From: Corythucha ciliata
Taxonomy: Eukaryota; Arthropoda; Insecta; Hemiptera; Tingidae
DNA: 64,000 bases
NCBI GenBank assembly: GCA_038030265.1
Contig: CM075940.1
Location: 29,984,940 to 30,048,939, forward strand
Reading direction: 5' to 3'
A model generated the notes under the pieces. It was not told where the DNA came from. It saw only the letters and a list, made by a program, of their open reading frames with translations, and did not search any database. A program made the position numbers and the translations under genes. Below, piece by piece: positions 25,101-35,459 of this stretch. The first letter of the stretch is position 1, and every line of letters begins with the position of its first letter.

Positions 25101-28100
25101 CCTTGAATATTTATTTTTCGCCACAGTACTATCATTCAACTGTAAAAATAAGCACGTAAACGGCAGATCCCCCAGCCATAACATAGAGCTAAGTAAAGCT
25201 GAGACTCTATTCAATTGGCTATACGTAAAAAAAAAAATGCTGAAAAACTTTTGAGTATTTCAACCATTGAAAAGTCCTAAGAATCGACATCTTCTAGCGT
25301 TCAGTTTTTGGTTTGTGTTTCATTTTTACTCGAAAAATTTCAAGAATTCTCAACTCTTTTTATAATTAACAGGTTTGTTTAAAATACCTATTTCCTGACT
25401 TAACTCCGCAAGGTCGTGTTAAGAAACAAAAAAAAAATCCCGAGTTGAGCTCACGTCAGTTGAAGAAATACAAGATTCACGTGGGCGATCCAGTGAGTGC
25501 TAAATTTTTTAATAAGTGGCAAAGATAAGATTGGAGGAGCCCAAAAATAAGGGGAAAAGACTACCATGTTGCATCAAAACACTTCCGTTTTTTTAATAAA
25601 AAAATAACGTGCATAGCTGATGCTCAAGTCTCACATCTAGGGGCGAATCACTTGGAGGACAAAAAAAATTGTGGCGGAATTTAACAGATGGCACTCTGAG
25701 GCTCTGAGGTTCAAGCTATGTTTAGTCGAATTAGCGGCTGTTACCCAGCAGGACCGAGGATCCTGCACCACTCTGATAAGCCCAACAAGAAAGAAGTAAA
25801 AACACGGATTTAGCCCTCCCCTGTTGAATCTTTCTGGCTACTTCCACTGATCACCCTCTAGGACACGGCGGGAACACGGATAATAACATATTAAAGAAAC
25901 AAAATAGCGCGCGAATCGATGGGGACGGTTTTCTGGCGACCCCACGGATACGATTTGTCAACTGGTCACAGCCACCACTTTTTCCGTCTCCATTACACCG
26001 TTACCTTGGTTGGTAACTAGGGTCAACGAGCCGAGAACTAACTGCTTAAAATATTCTTTTGTTTCGCTTACACCGATGAAAAAATGTTTCATTTTCTTCA
26101 ATAACATTTCCAGGGCAAAGCAACTTTTCCGTGGAAATGAATCGTTTTGGGCAGTGCCCTCTTTGGGCGGGGGACCGCGCGGCACACCGGATTCTTGAGT
26201 TTTTTTTTCTAATTTGGGAAGAAAGATACTCATCTTCTATCGAAAGGTGACCAACGTTGATCAAACATTGGATAAAATAAGATTTTGTTGAATGGGCCCA
26301 AATGTTTTAGGGTTTTGCCTCGGAGCCAGAAGCGTAACGTGGAAAGGTCGAGGGAGGCTAATAGCCAATTCGCGGTCAAATAGTGATAAACCCTGATTCT
26401 CAATTAGAAATAAGAAAACGGGCGCTAATTCGCGACGGAAATTGAGAAAAACGCCAATCCGCGGCTTAAATTGAAAACATGGGCTCATTCAAAGCTAAAA
26501 TTGAGAAAAAGCGCTGATTCGGAGCTAAAATTAAGAAAACCCCATTCGCGGATAAAGTGGACAAACACACTATTTCGCGGATAATGTTGAGAAATAACGC
26601 TCATACATATAGCTAAAATTGAAAAATCATAAATTCACAGTTTCCGGGGGCAACTTCACGGCTAAAAAAAAAACAACAACAACAAAAAAAAACAAAAACA
26701 AAAAAAAAAAAAAGACAAAGCGCTAAATCCGCGGTCAAGATGAAGAAAAAAGCGCTCATTCAGAGCTAAAATTTAGAAAACGCCAATTCGCGATTATGAT
26801 TGGAAAAATAAGTTAATTCGCGGCTAAAATTGAGAACAAACGCTAATTCATGGCTAAAAGTAGGAAAATCGCATAGGGATTGCACAATAAAATTGAACAT
26901 GTGTGGGTAGCATTATGGGTTTGCAAACATCAGAAAAATGAGGTAAAAACCCAAATATGGAGCAATACATTGACCGTGTAGGGTAAGACTAGGCACTTTA
27001 AATGGCGTGAATAGTCAGTCCATCAGCAATGCGTGAATGATCATTTTGACTATTTTCAGTGCACGAATCATCGGCAGTTTAGCTATTTTCAAGGCACGAA
27101 GTCTCATGACTATTTTCGCACCTAATTAAAACGATAAACAAACCACTGGTGTTTGCGCACCAAACACGGGCCACCACCCAACTGATACCCCCCTCCCTGG
27201 CGATGGTGGCACGCACCTGGAAAAACTGACTAATCTCGCGCTAGAAAATTGCTTGGCCGGCTAATCACGCTCTAAAAGTGGTTAATCGGACCATTCGTGC
27301 CCGGGAAATGGCGAAACTTAACGGTCGTGAATCGAAAAAGGCGCGAATGTTTGGCCGACCGTGCTGATAACTATTTTGAAGGCGCGAATATGGTTATTAG
27401 CACAGTCTGTAGCCTCTACATGTAAATAGGGCACAAAAGATAAGTTGGGCCATTTTTAAGCGCGTGAATAACCAGTTTAGACATTTTCAAGACGTGAAGG
27501 CTCAGTTTGGTCGCACAACAGACGCTCTGCCCCAAGTTTGGCAGTTTTTTCCGCACTTTTCCCAAATTTTTCGTTTTTACCGGCTTTTCAGTGCGTTTTT
27601 TATTTGTAGAAGACTGAATAGCCTACAAGATGATACCAAAACGAGTTTTTCAACTACTAGCCAGGGAGATATCAATGATTGAATGGACGAATTTTTCCGG
27701 GGAAAATGAAATTATGAGTAAGAGTCTACAACATCTAGCGGAATCTTTTGAAATCATGACCGGCTCAGGCCCTCCTCGACACTTCCAGATCGTACAGGTT
27801 AGAGGTCAAACTGAAGATACAAAAATAAAAACAGTGGGTCTGAGGCAAAAGACAAGACTGTTCTAGGCCGGACCAGACCACACCCTAAGTAGTGAAGTTT
27901 TTCCCCTCGCTTCGGCTCGTCCTATTCTCCTAATCAATCGTCACCAAAACTCGTCAATTGCGAAGAATTTTGCCCCTTTATCTCGTGTTTTGCGGCAATA
28001 ATTGAACTTTCCTACATGTATAAGGATGTGCTTGGAGCTCGGCCACGGAGGAATTTTTTCCAGAAACTGGTCAGGGCATGGTTTAAGTGAAAATAAAATA

Positions 28101-31100
28101 ACCGAAAGCCATACTCGGAAACCGTCAATTTGGCCCATTAAACAGGCTAAACAACAAAATCTTGAAATTTGGCTCACTGAACAGAGTTTCCACGTCAAAA
28201 ATGGTGATTTTTCGTGAAAAAACTGTCAATTCTGCCGAGAAATTGGCAAAGTCGCTTCGAAACTGACAATTTCGCTTCCGCCTCCCCACGCCCAGGAATG
28301 ACACTGTCAATCATAAAATTTCAAATGATCCCGGAACCTGATGGTTTGGCTATATAAAACGTGAAGTCCAGAAAACAGCAAAGGCTCGATAAATAACGGT
28401 CAAACTCAGAAGCGTCTTTTTGACCGTTGAAGCTTAGGGAGGTTAATCTCAAATTTCGCCCTGGTAAACAACCACCAAAAGATGGTTTGTTATTTGTCGA
28501 AAAATTGAAATTTCGCCTTAGAATAAAAATGTTCAAGAATCAAGTTGCAGAACCCCCCCCCCCCAAGCCAAGCAGTGACCAAATAGTCGAGATTCGATGG
28601 ATAAATAGCATGAAATTGCAAATTTCAAGGCTAAAATCCGTGCAATGCTTCGTGACTGTCGTCCCAAACTACTATGTTTATGCCTATGCCTATACGTTTA
28701 TGCCTAAAATTTATGGGAGAAAACCAGTGAAATTGAAAGGCAATAATTGTTAGTAGCTAGTAGCGGGGGTCAACCACATCGGTTTAAACAAAGTTCCGTT
28801 AAGCCCTACACAAATTCAACAAATTGAAAGTTTTGGGACTGAATACCAGCGAAATAGGTCGTTTCTAATGTTTACATTCGCAAATCTAGCCGGTACCGAG
28901 AGCTTGCAAAGTTTGATGAATAGCCGAAAAATTGAAATCATTCGGAGCCAAAGGCCTGCACAATTTCCTGGGTTTTGGAGCCTTTTTTTTTTCGTGGCCG
29001 CGAAACCCCGGGCTGGCTGGCCACGACAGCGCCCCAAAGTCTTCAACGAAATAACTTCACATTCGAGCCCGGAAGAAACGAAATTACGGATTAGCGAAAT
29101 CGGTTAGTTTCTGGTCCGCAAAATTGCCACATTTTGGAGATAAATATACGCAAAATATGAAGTTGCCAGGTCGAAAAATCGCTAGTTTCTGATGTTTAAT
29201 TTTGCTAATAAATTGCAAGTTGTTGGTATTTTCAACGAAATTGAAGTTTTGGCGCGTTTTTTGTTATTTTTCTAGAGAACTCGGAGCCCGGGTTGACCGG
29301 CCCTGACATTGCCCAAAACCTGGCAAATACATATTATTTGGAAACAATTCTATTTTATTAGGAGAATGGAAGATTCAGAGCTAGGTACAAGTAACGAATC
29401 TCGAAAAATTACTGTTTTCAGGTCATGAAAGACCATAATGCCCTCTTATTATGGTCCTGGTATTATTCCCTTACCAAAGCAGTAGCGTACCGAGGTAGGC
29501 GCGAGGGGGGCGGACTGCCCCGAGCCCCCCTATCATAGGGGGCCCCGAAAAGCTTCAAGATTTGAAAATTAGGATTGTTAGATCCTATGTTCATGAGTGT
29601 AGGTACGTAAAAAGGAGTCTTGGTATACGGTTGTACAGTGATTTGCCTCCTTTCGACGGTTTTCAGTCAATCCGACCTGGAGAATAGAACGTTATGATCT
29701 GGGTCAGGAGTTCAGAGTGGTTGAATCGAATGCTCGGCCCACGAAAGTGCTATTCTGAAGCCTCAAATTGAGAAAATTCGCGCCTTCTGGAGGTAACTTC
29801 GCGGGGAAAATAGAGAAAATACGCTGATGCCCGCAGTTTCTGTAGCTCTTTAGGCGGCTAAAATTGAGAAGGCACACTAATGTGCTGTTCTTGGGGCAAG
29901 TACGTGGCAAACAGTTTGGAAACAGTTTCATACTAAAAAAAACCTTGGATTCCTTTTTTCGTTCAGTTTTGGTGGCTTGTCAGACCTTTTGCCTGGAAAA
30001 TTGTTTTGGTCAGGAATTTCGGGTTTTTACTTATTTCGGGTTATAACGGTGTAACCAAGTGGCTACAACTAGTTTTAACTACAAACTTTTTAGTAAAAAC
30101 TAGAATTGTCTAGTTTTGCCTAGTGAATACTAGTATTCACTAAGGAGCTTTGATAAAACTAGTTCTGACTAGGCAATTCGGGTTTTCACTGATTTCGGAT
30201 TTTGACGGTAAAATATATATAGAGGCCATTTTACGACTAAAACGCAACCGTGGTGTTCTTGCTAACATGGAAAAAGCGCTAATTCATTGCTATAAATGTG
30301 AAAAAAATCACGGCTAAAATTGAAGAAAAACCCAACTTGGGATTGGGACTAAAATTTAAAAAATGGTCAATTCGCAATTGAACTTACGAAAAATCGACCA
30401 TTCTGGGATAGAAAAGAAAAATGAAGTCAATTCGTAGCTAATTTTGTTTTTTAAAACGCTTATCCACAGCATCAATTTGGAAACATCGCTAATTAGCGGC
30501 TAAAATTAAGAACCCGCACAAGACAGTCACGACAGAGCCCAAATTCTGCCACGAAATCATATGCCATCGGAGTTTCAAATCTGCGAAATTGCAAATTTTG
30601 GGTCAGAACATTCACGAAATTGCAAATTTTGGGTCAGAACATCCACGAAATTGTTATTTTCTGTTCTTCATGTGCGCGAAATTGCTATTCTCGGTGCTTG
30701 ATTTTCAGTGAACCCCCAAGCAAGCCGGCTACCGGGCATGGCACGTTATATGGAAAGCTCTGGTTCTTCCGGCGGCGGGACTCCCTTATTGCCCCTGTGA
30801 TGAGGAGGAGGAGACCACCGAGCAAGTGTTGCGCATCTGTTGGCTACACGACGATATTCGCCGCTCGCAGTGGGAGGAAAGGGGTCCGCCGGACGACCCG
30901 GCCTTAGTCGGCACCCGGCGGGCGTATGGCCGGCTCCTGGCCTTCTCGCGCACGTAGCTGAAGCGCAGGGGGCTAGGGCCGGACATGCCAGGGACAGAGC
31001 CATTGCCTCTGCCCTGATCGGAGACCGAGTAGGGTTACCTTCCCTGCTCGGTAAGGCGCGTGGTGCGCTCCCCTCGGGAAGGGTACCAACATCCTCAGCC

Positions 31101-33662
31101 ATGCAGCCCACCCCCACGTGGTCCATAGCGGTCACTAGCCGTGGCAAAGCGGTTAGGGGTTGAGAGATGGGGCCTACTCTGTCGGGAACTTTCCGGACCA
31201 AAGATGAGGCGCAGGCCAGATAAGACCCGGGGACGGGTGAGGTGCTGGCCGAATCTTGAGGAATCTCGGCCGAGGCAAGCCGGCCACGACAGCGCCAAAT
31301 ATTAATGGCGAGCTGCCAGAAAATTTAGCGTTTTTTCAATTACAATCCTGAATATTTCTTCAATTCAATAGCACTAATTCAGGACTAAAATTGAGAAAAA
31401 GTGCGCATTTCAGCTAAAAATCGGCACCTTTTCTCAATTTTAGCGGCGCATTAACGCTATATGTTTCAATATCAGCCACGAGTTAGCGATTTATCTCATT
31501 TTTCGCTGCAAATGAGCGCTTTGATTCCATTCTAGCCACTAATTATCGTTTCATCCTCATTCCAACCGTGAATTAGTGCGACTTCGCGAAAAATTACCAT
31601 TTTTTCTACAGAACATTTATATTCCTTGTTTTTGAAGGGCACATTGTCCAGTTTTATTGCCAATAAGCCATTTTGAATTGGCAAATTTACGGTTTCCCAG
31701 ATCGAACAAACGGTTTCGAACAAAGACTAGTTGAAGATGGGTGCAGGCAGCTGCCCATTCTTGCCTTGTCCAGGCTACGTCCCTTTATAATCGCAGCTAA
31801 AATTGATTAAATGCCCATTCGTGGTTTCTGAAGGCAACTTCATAGTAAAGAAAATCTCTACTTTGATGCTGAAATTGAGAAAAGTCGCTAACTCGCGGAT
31901 GAAGTGTAGAAAAACTGTTAATTCGTGGCAACAAGTCCCCCCCCCCCCCGGAGAAATTACAATACTGGCCCACTGTGTACGGCTATGGCATTCGTGGATA
32001 TTAATTTTAAAAATCACTAATTAACAGCTAATATTGGGAAAATTACTAATAAGAAAAACGCTATTTTGCAGCTCAAATCGAGAAAAAGAGCTTATTCGCT
32101 GCTAAAAATGGAAAAAATCACCAACTTGCAGCTAAAATTGAGGAAAACGTGAATTCGTGGCTAAAATTTAAGAAAATCACAAATTCACGGATAGTGTGCA
32201 GTAAAAGCTCTGATTCACTGCTAAATTCGCAGCTTCTGCACGGAGGCAACGTTGTGGCAGAAATTGATAAAAAGCGCAAATTCGTGGCTACACCTGGGTG
32301 AAAAACCCCGCTAATTTGCGGCTAAAATTGATAAAACGCTACTTGCGGCCAAAATTGTGAATAGGGCTAATTGGCGGTTTAAATTGGCCATAAGCGCTAA
32401 TGGGCGAATAGGGTGTAGAAATAACGCTAATTCATGGCTGGACCCTCTATGGGGTATGACGTAGGAGCCCACTTGCGGCCCTTGGCGTCGCCGGACTCCC
32501 TCCCCGCAAATTAGCTAAAATGAGGAAAAATCCGTGATTAAGCGCTACTTTAAAATTAAATTTCTTGTTTATTTAGATACTAAGAGGTCTCATCAAGATT
32601 TCCGCCCCGGGCCCCGATAGGTCTAGGTCCGCCAGTGTACCAAAGGCTACCCAGGTAGTTCAAAAAGTTTCGATATACTGAATAAAACTCCCATCTTTTG
32701 TGAATTCAAGCTTGAAATTCTACAATGAAGCTAATTCTAACGATCATAGCTCTAAAAGGATCCTTAAAAAACGCTCATTCATTATAATAATGAATTATGC
32801 AGCGTCAACTCCTACGTGTTAATAGATCACGAATTTGGATCACCGGTATGGTAAAATGTACCATTCGAAAAACACCCACACATTATACGTTTAAGGCTCT
32901 AGAGTAAAGATTTCCATGCCATAATTCAGGATTGTATCGAATGAAATCAAAACTTGATCACTTGGTTTGTCATGTACATATGAAAAAACGTAGACTTTCT
33001 TCGATTTGAACACGAGAAAAGTTTAAAATTCACGGGAAGCAGACGTGATTTTTTTTTTTTTTTTTGAATACCCAACGCAATAAGACGAGAATGTGAGCTA
33101 AATGAAACGGTTTGAAGCTGTACAATAGGGTCATTACAGGTGATATATGACAATGAATGCTGCCAGAGAACAATTGGTCGCTTGGTTTCTCTCATTGAGA
33201 GCTGTACACTTGTTTAATAGCGACTGAGGCCAGCGTCGTTTAGGCCATTAGGGGAAAAAAATTGGGCGCTGATGAGCCAATGGAACATGACACGAATCGC
33301 GTCTAAATCTAATTTACCGTACTCTACGGAGACGAAAGCTTTCATCAATGGCCCAGATAGTCAAAGCGATTGATAGTGAATTCAAATACATTGGCTGATA
33401 AGAAGTTAAAGTGCCAGTGACACAGATTTTACGGAGCTCGTTAAGAAATGACACAAAAGCTTTGCTTTTATTCATTGGAACAACTAATTAAAACAATCAT
33501 ACTTTGTGCTGCATTCAGAAGATCTTTCAACTCCTTGATCAGCCTTTTCATTTGAAGGCTCGTGCCCTCGAGTTCTTTTTCGTGGGCATGGAGCTTCTCT
33601 CGAAAGGATGGGCTGTCAGTGATACACTCGGTAAATTCCAGAGGTTTAAGTCCCACCCCCAT
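12255..33662 (-). CDS. Graf: Graf / ARHGAP26-like Rho GTPase-activating protein (19 coding exons, 798 aa)
   Basis: Exons in order (minus strand): 33,662-33,503; 23,441-23,284; 21,559-21,488; 21,424-21,323; 21,241-21,131; 21,066-20,962; 18,063-17,989; 17,898-17,826; 17,759-17,662; 17,599-17,499; 17,373-17,292; 16,671-16,560; 14,352-14,137; 14,070-13,805; 13,742-13,653; 13,160-12,923; 12,810-12,645; 12,504-12,425; 12,346-12,255. They total 2,397 nt with consistent phases and GT/AG borders. The domain order is BAR (about 18-230), PH (about 265-375), RhoGAP (about 390-575), Ser/Pro linker (608-741) and SH3 (742-798), the known layout and length of GRAF proteins. These stimulate GTP hydrolysis on Rho-family GTPases (RhoA/Cdc42) and shape endocytic membranes. 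The start is chosen because [10 protein letters not shown] aligns with the family N-terminus; an in-frame TGA lies 10 codons upstream. I recognised it from memory of the family, not from a search; the exon 8 acceptor is the least certain border. Confidence 0.92.
13653..16671 (-). CDS. Graf: Graf exons 12-15: RhoGAP domain
   Basis: Exons 16,671-16,560, 14,352-14,137, 14,070-13,805 and 13,742-13,653. The catalytic arginine finger is Arg425 in [10 protein letters not shown] at the start of exon 13. Further conserved blocks are [20 protein letters not shown] (exon 13) and [20 protein letters not shown] (exon 14). Exon 15 ([11 protein letters not shown]...) follows the domain. Intron 12 between the first two exons is 2,207 bp and almost wholly made of the hAT-like unit at 14,399-16,515; introns 13 and 14 are 66 and 62 bp. 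All GAP-defining residues I know of are present, so the domain should be active. Confidence 0.92.
14399..16515. mobile_element. Array-carrying hAT-like unit in Graf intron 12
   Basis: The 2,117-bp block begins CAGTGGAGTAGGGGG...CGTAGCCAG and ends with GGCCACGCCCATG (complement CATGGGCGTGGCCAG). The flanks GCGCGTAA (14,391-14,398) and GTGCGTAA (16,516-16,523) match at 7 of 8 positions, the length of a hAT duplication. Inside are a type E minisatellite (about 14,530-15,320) and an inverted type A array (about 15,600-16,310), and no transposase. Without it and one flank copy the Graf intron would be 82 bp, like its neighbours, which supports the boundaries. The inverted ends are weak, so confidence is moderate. 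Confidence 0.65.
14530..15320. repeat. Minisatellite array (type E)
   Basis: Degenerate units of about 28 bp with a core like GTAAAATCGTCAGTTTTGGG recur across the region. It lies inside the intron 12 transposon, next to an inverted type A array (15,600-16,310). Confidence 0.65.
17292..18063 (-). CDS. Graf: Graf exons 7-11: BAR-PH linker and PH domain
   Basis: Exons 18,063-17,989, 17,898-17,826, 17,759-17,662, 17,599-17,499 and 17,373-17,292. Exon 7 has [13 protein letters not shown], the end of the BAR extension. Exons 8-11 give the PH domain: [14 protein letters not shown], then [19 protein letters not shown], then [15 protein letters not shown], then [19 protein letters not shown]. Phases 0-0-1-0-2-0 agree. 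For exon 8 the acceptor ACAACCAG|CAGCAG keeps frame; a nearer AG at 17,886 would not. The PH domain of this family binds phosphoinositides. Confidence 0.88.
18391..20659. repeat. Array-rich insert in Graf intron 6 (types A and F) with hAT-like ends
   Basis: Intron 6 (18,064-20,961) carries left-end-like sequences at 18,391 (CATGGGTGTAGCCGGGGG) and 18,660 (CAGTGGCGCCGAAAC) and a right-end-like sequence ending at 20,659 (CACCCGCCACTG). Between them lie a type A array (about 18,770-19,630) and a GT-rich type F array (19,630-20,500). I could not match 8-bp flanks for any pair, so this is either several overlapping insertions or one with eroded flanks. No coding sequence was found. Confidence 0.5.
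19630..20500 (+). repeat. GT-rich minisatellite (type F)
   Basis: Units of about 18-24 bp like GAGCTTTGCTGTGGTTTG recur. The plus strand is strongly G/T biased and poor in C and A. Plus-strand open frames of 68-90 codons rich in Leu, Gly, Trp and Val are products of this composition, not genes. Confidence 0.75.
20962..21559 (-). CDS. Graf: Graf exons 3-6: rest of BAR domain
   Basis: Four short phase-0 exons: 21,559-21,488 (24 codons, ending [16 protein letters not shown]), 21,424-21,323 (34 codons), 21,241-21,131 (37 codons, with [18 protein letters not shown]) and 21,066-20,962 (35 codons, with [11 protein letters not shown]). All start after AG and end before GTGAGN or GTAAG. Introns between them are 63, 81 and 64 bp, so they are too short for a simple open-frame scan to separate from noise. 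The last three helices of the BAR dimer, which binds curved membrane, are encoded here. Confidence 0.9.
21560..23283. other. Graf intron 2, remainder without gene
   Basis: AT-rich intron with the hairpin at 22,489-22,517. The minus-strand frames at 21,879-22,208 and 22,547-22,780 show no family resemblance. Nothing else supportable. Confidence 0.45.
22489..22517. repeat. Perfect 12-bp inverted repeat (hairpin) in Graf intron 2
   Basis: CGGTGTATGAAC, a 5-nt spacer CACCC, then GTTCATACACCG. The stem is perfect. No T-rich terminator context or RNA family was recognised. Confidence 0.8.
23284..23441 (-). CDS. Graf: Graf exon 2: BAR domain core
   Basis: Residues 54-106. The stretch [17 protein letters not shown] is the conserved BAR segment of GRAF (FKFQCIGDAETDDE in vertebrates). 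Acceptor TTTTTTCAG|ATTTATCC joins exon 1 in phase 1; donor AATG|GTAAGT is consensus. The longer minus-strand frame running on to 22,855 is intron read-through and should not be annotated. Confidence 0.9.
23442..26330. other. Graf intron 1, 3' part, no gene seen
   Basis: Unique-looking AT-rich intron sequence with a short (GT)n tract at about 24,477-24,492. Frames of 134 codons at 23,831-24,235 and 24,608-25,012 (minus) show no domain, no motif and no splice support, so I leave them out. Confidence 0.5.
26340..27480. repeat. Minisatellite arrays (type A, then type B) in Graf intron 1
   Basis: Type A units (AATTCGCGGCTAAAATTGAG-like) run from about 26,340 to 26,880, including the GTTTCCGGGGGCAACTTCACGG landmark variant near 26,640. 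Type B-like units (CGCGCTCTAAAAGTGGTTAA and similar) run from about 27,000 to 27,480. A left-end-like CAGAAGCGTAACGTGG lies at 26,327 without a convincing partner. Confidence 0.65.
27500..29279. repeat. Diffuse minisatellite-like sequence (types C/E mixed)
   Basis: Between about 27,930 and 29,270, short phrases such as GAAATTGGCAAAGTCGC and AATTTCGC recur at roughly 30-bp spacing but are too diverged for a firm unit. From 27,500 to 27,930 I see no feature. CCCGGGCTGGCTGGCCACGA at about 29,007 and CCCGGGTTGACCGGCC at about 29,286 resemble a motif at 31,270-31,300 and may be remnants of the LINE tail found there. Confidence 0.4.
30121..30142. repeat. Perfect 22-bp palindrome
   Basis: TAGTGAATACTAGTATTCAC followed by TA reads the same on both strands. 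It sits in a short insert rich in CTAG and ACTAGTTTT words (about 30,060-30,175), which is flanked by imperfect copies of an AATTCGGGTTTT-like phrase and interrupts a type A array. Confidence 0.85.
30700..31310 (+). pseudogene. LINE 3'-end remnant (zinc-knuckle C-terminus plus tail)
   Basis: In frame from about 30,780 the plus strand encodes [19 protein letters not shown], resembling the Cys-rich module that ends reverse transcriptases of R1/I-type LINEs (CxxC...H...C), and then runs to a stop at 30,954-30,956. The following GC-rich sequence has no frame and looks like a 3' untranslated tail. A related tail lies at 59,640-59,870 (shared CAACATCCTCAGC-like and CCACGTGGT blocks). Minus-strand frames of up to 151 codons here are shadows. 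Family placement is inference from a short motif. Confidence 0.5.
33503..33662 (-). CDS. Graf: Graf exon 1: start and first BAR helix
   Basis: Encodes residues 1-53 ([20 protein letters not shown]...), which match the N-terminus of GRAF BAR domains. The donor is GCACAAA|GTATGA, leaving phase 1. Intron 1 is about 10 kb (23,442-33,502), holds several minisatellite arrays and the 3.2-kb hAT-like unit at 29,480-32,637, and is where transcription would take longest. A 5' untranslated exon upstream is possible: an AG lies 17 nt before the ATG. No core promoter could be identified. Confidence 0.88.
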
Positions 33663-35147
33663 TTTAAAGCCGAAGGAACTAACACACTGTCACATCAGTA
33701 AAAATTTTACCGAAAGAAAAGTCAAAGAAGAGGGAAAAAGACAAAATAAACGCGAAATTCCAACACTGGGAAACAGCTCAATAGTTCGCGCTACCTTTTT
33801 CAGTATTCAACTGACAAAAGTGACAAGAAGGACTGCGTTGCCCACATAGACATTCCCCCGCCACAATAATAAAAAAAAAACCTGTCCAATCGTAAGACGC
33901 AGGCGTTTCATTCGCAGCTACCGGGAGATTCGAAGTTTTGCCTGCCTTTTTATTGCTTCAAAATCATCATTTTTAATTGTTACCAATGACCCCCAACGCA
34001 ATGATTTTGGCAGAAATATGGATTCGGACGCCCGCGAAACCGCGCTCACCCGTTGTACAACTGGCTACGCCCCCCCCCCCCCTAGGCTACAATGCCAGTC
34101 TTATTCTATCCTTTTCGCTTCTTATTCGAGGACCAAGCGACCGTCTCTCAGATCGAAAACCCTGGATCATTTACGAAAAGATTATGAAAAATAACAATGC
34201 CTAGAACATTCGCCCCTCCCTCCTCTTTCACTTTTCTGCACAATTTTTGTGGTTAATTTTGAAAATTCTACATACCCTATATATTATTGATTCTTCGAAC
34301 CCCCCTCCCCGGAGAAAGTTTCAGCCCAAATTTAAGCGATATGAAGAACATTTATTACATCACCCCTCCCCCACGAGCACATAGCAGCCTTTGGGCTGCC
34401 GGAATCGCTGCCTCCGGGAAGATTTCTAGTTACGCCCCTATCTGCACTCCCACACTTAGCTATACGTAAGTACATCTAATGTTTTATTTGAGTAAGAAAC
34501 GTTTTTTATTTAAAACCAATGTATTTTGAGTACGAATCGTTTATTATTTAAAACGAATACTTGCCATAAGAAAAAAATACAACTGAAACCAATAATAGTA
34601 TATTTTATACCTATGTGCAAAATAATGTTTTTTTTAGGGGCGAGAGAAAAATTGGACAGGCGAGGCGTAGCCTCAACTCAAAAATCAGTTTTTTGCTGTG
34701 GCGTAAACATCACTTTTTAAAACATGGGCTGATTTGTTTGACAGCGGCTATAAAATTAGTGTTTGGTGCCTAGCCTCTAAAATAATCAACTGTTTGAGAA
34801 ATAATATTTTATTAGTCAAAAACCTATCAATAAAATAACGTGTCGAGGTTCATGCGGCCTGGATAGGACGAGTAGAAGATGCCTAAGCAGCTCATAGAAA
34901 ATAGAAAACTCGCGAGCACGGAGGAGCGCAAGCAGCAGTGTGTTGAGCTAAGGGATGCGGTAGTGATGGAAAAAAAAAACTGCCAGTTCGCTTGGTCAGC
35001 GTTTCTTTCCTTTCTTAATTTTCGGAAGTAAAAAAGAAGAAAAAAGTTTCTTCATCTCCGAACGAAGTGAAGAATTCGGTGCTCCCTGGTTTTCTTATAG
35101 TAGAAATTCAATAGTCATACTCATACCGTATTTTGTTTTTTCGTCCA
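33663..35147. other. Region 5' of Graf; hAT-like terminal fragments
   Basis: No coding exon found. Right-end-like sequences occur at about 34,054-34,078 (CTGGCTACGCC plus poly(C)) and 34,428-34,443 (TTTCTAGTTACGCCCCTAT), similar to hAT-type ends elsewhere in the window, but no 8-bp flank pairs were found. The Graf promoter should lie here or further right; I see no clear TATA box. The 5' end of the hAT gene at 35,148 presumably starts in 34.6-35.1 kb. Confidence 0.45.
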
Positions 35148-35427
35148 ATGGATAAATTCGTGAAAAGGTATCCTAAAAAGTCTTCAGAGGATCAATTCGT
35201 TACTCCGGAAGGATGGTGAGTTTAATGAGAGAACATGCACCTTGAACGTTCTCCACGTAACTTCATTTGAAAAATATGGAGTGCATTTCTCTATGAGGTG
35301 CACTTTTATCTAGCCAGCGTTTTTATAAAGTTAAATATTTTTGTAGTCCCGAGAGTACGCGTCCGAAGCCTGCTTCTGAGGTAAATTCACCAGCCTTGTC
35401 CCCTTGCGTTGATGGGTAAGCAAATTC

Positions 35428-35459
<32 letters not shown>
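35428..35459. repeat. (AAT)n microsatellite at the R1-clade LINE 3' end
   Basis: About ten AAT/ATA repeats followed by a T-rich stretch. On the minus strand this reads poly(A) then (ATT)n directly after the LINE tail. It may be the LINE's tail or its target. Confidence 0.7.

Larger units (their letters stand above)
29750..32530. repeat. Minisatellite arrays (type A, both orientations)
   Basis: Type A units occur at about 29,750-29,890, 30,230-30,520, 31,300-31,570 (largely inverted) and 31,790-32,530. Landmark variants combining TTTCTG and GGCAACTT occur near 31,815 and 32,235. All lie inside the hAT-like unit 29,480-32,637. Confidence 0.7.
29480..32637. mobile_element. Array-carrying hAT-like unit in Graf intron 1
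   Basis: The 3,158-bp block begins CAGTAGCGTACCGAGG and ends TAGGTCCGCCAGTG (complement CACTGGCGGACC; 9 of 12 end bases match). The 8-bp flanks are identical: TACCAAAG at 29,472-29,479 and 32,638-32,645. Inside are type A arrays in both orientations, a GC-rich LINE remnant (30,700-31,300) and a 22-bp palindrome. No transposase is present, so it is non-autonomous. Poly(C)/G tracts (31,930) and palindromic GGGCAGCTGCCC-like sequences resemble eroded ends of further nested copies. Confidence 0.8.

Noticed and set aside
26319..29287. Possible 8-bp duplication CTCGGAGC around 26,327-29,279
   Set aside because: The right side lacks any terminal-like sequence (it ends TTTTTCTAGAGAA), so the 8-mer match is probably chance.
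30746..31201. 151-codon minus-strand open frame
   Set aside because: GC-rich composition artefact opposite the LINE tail remnant.
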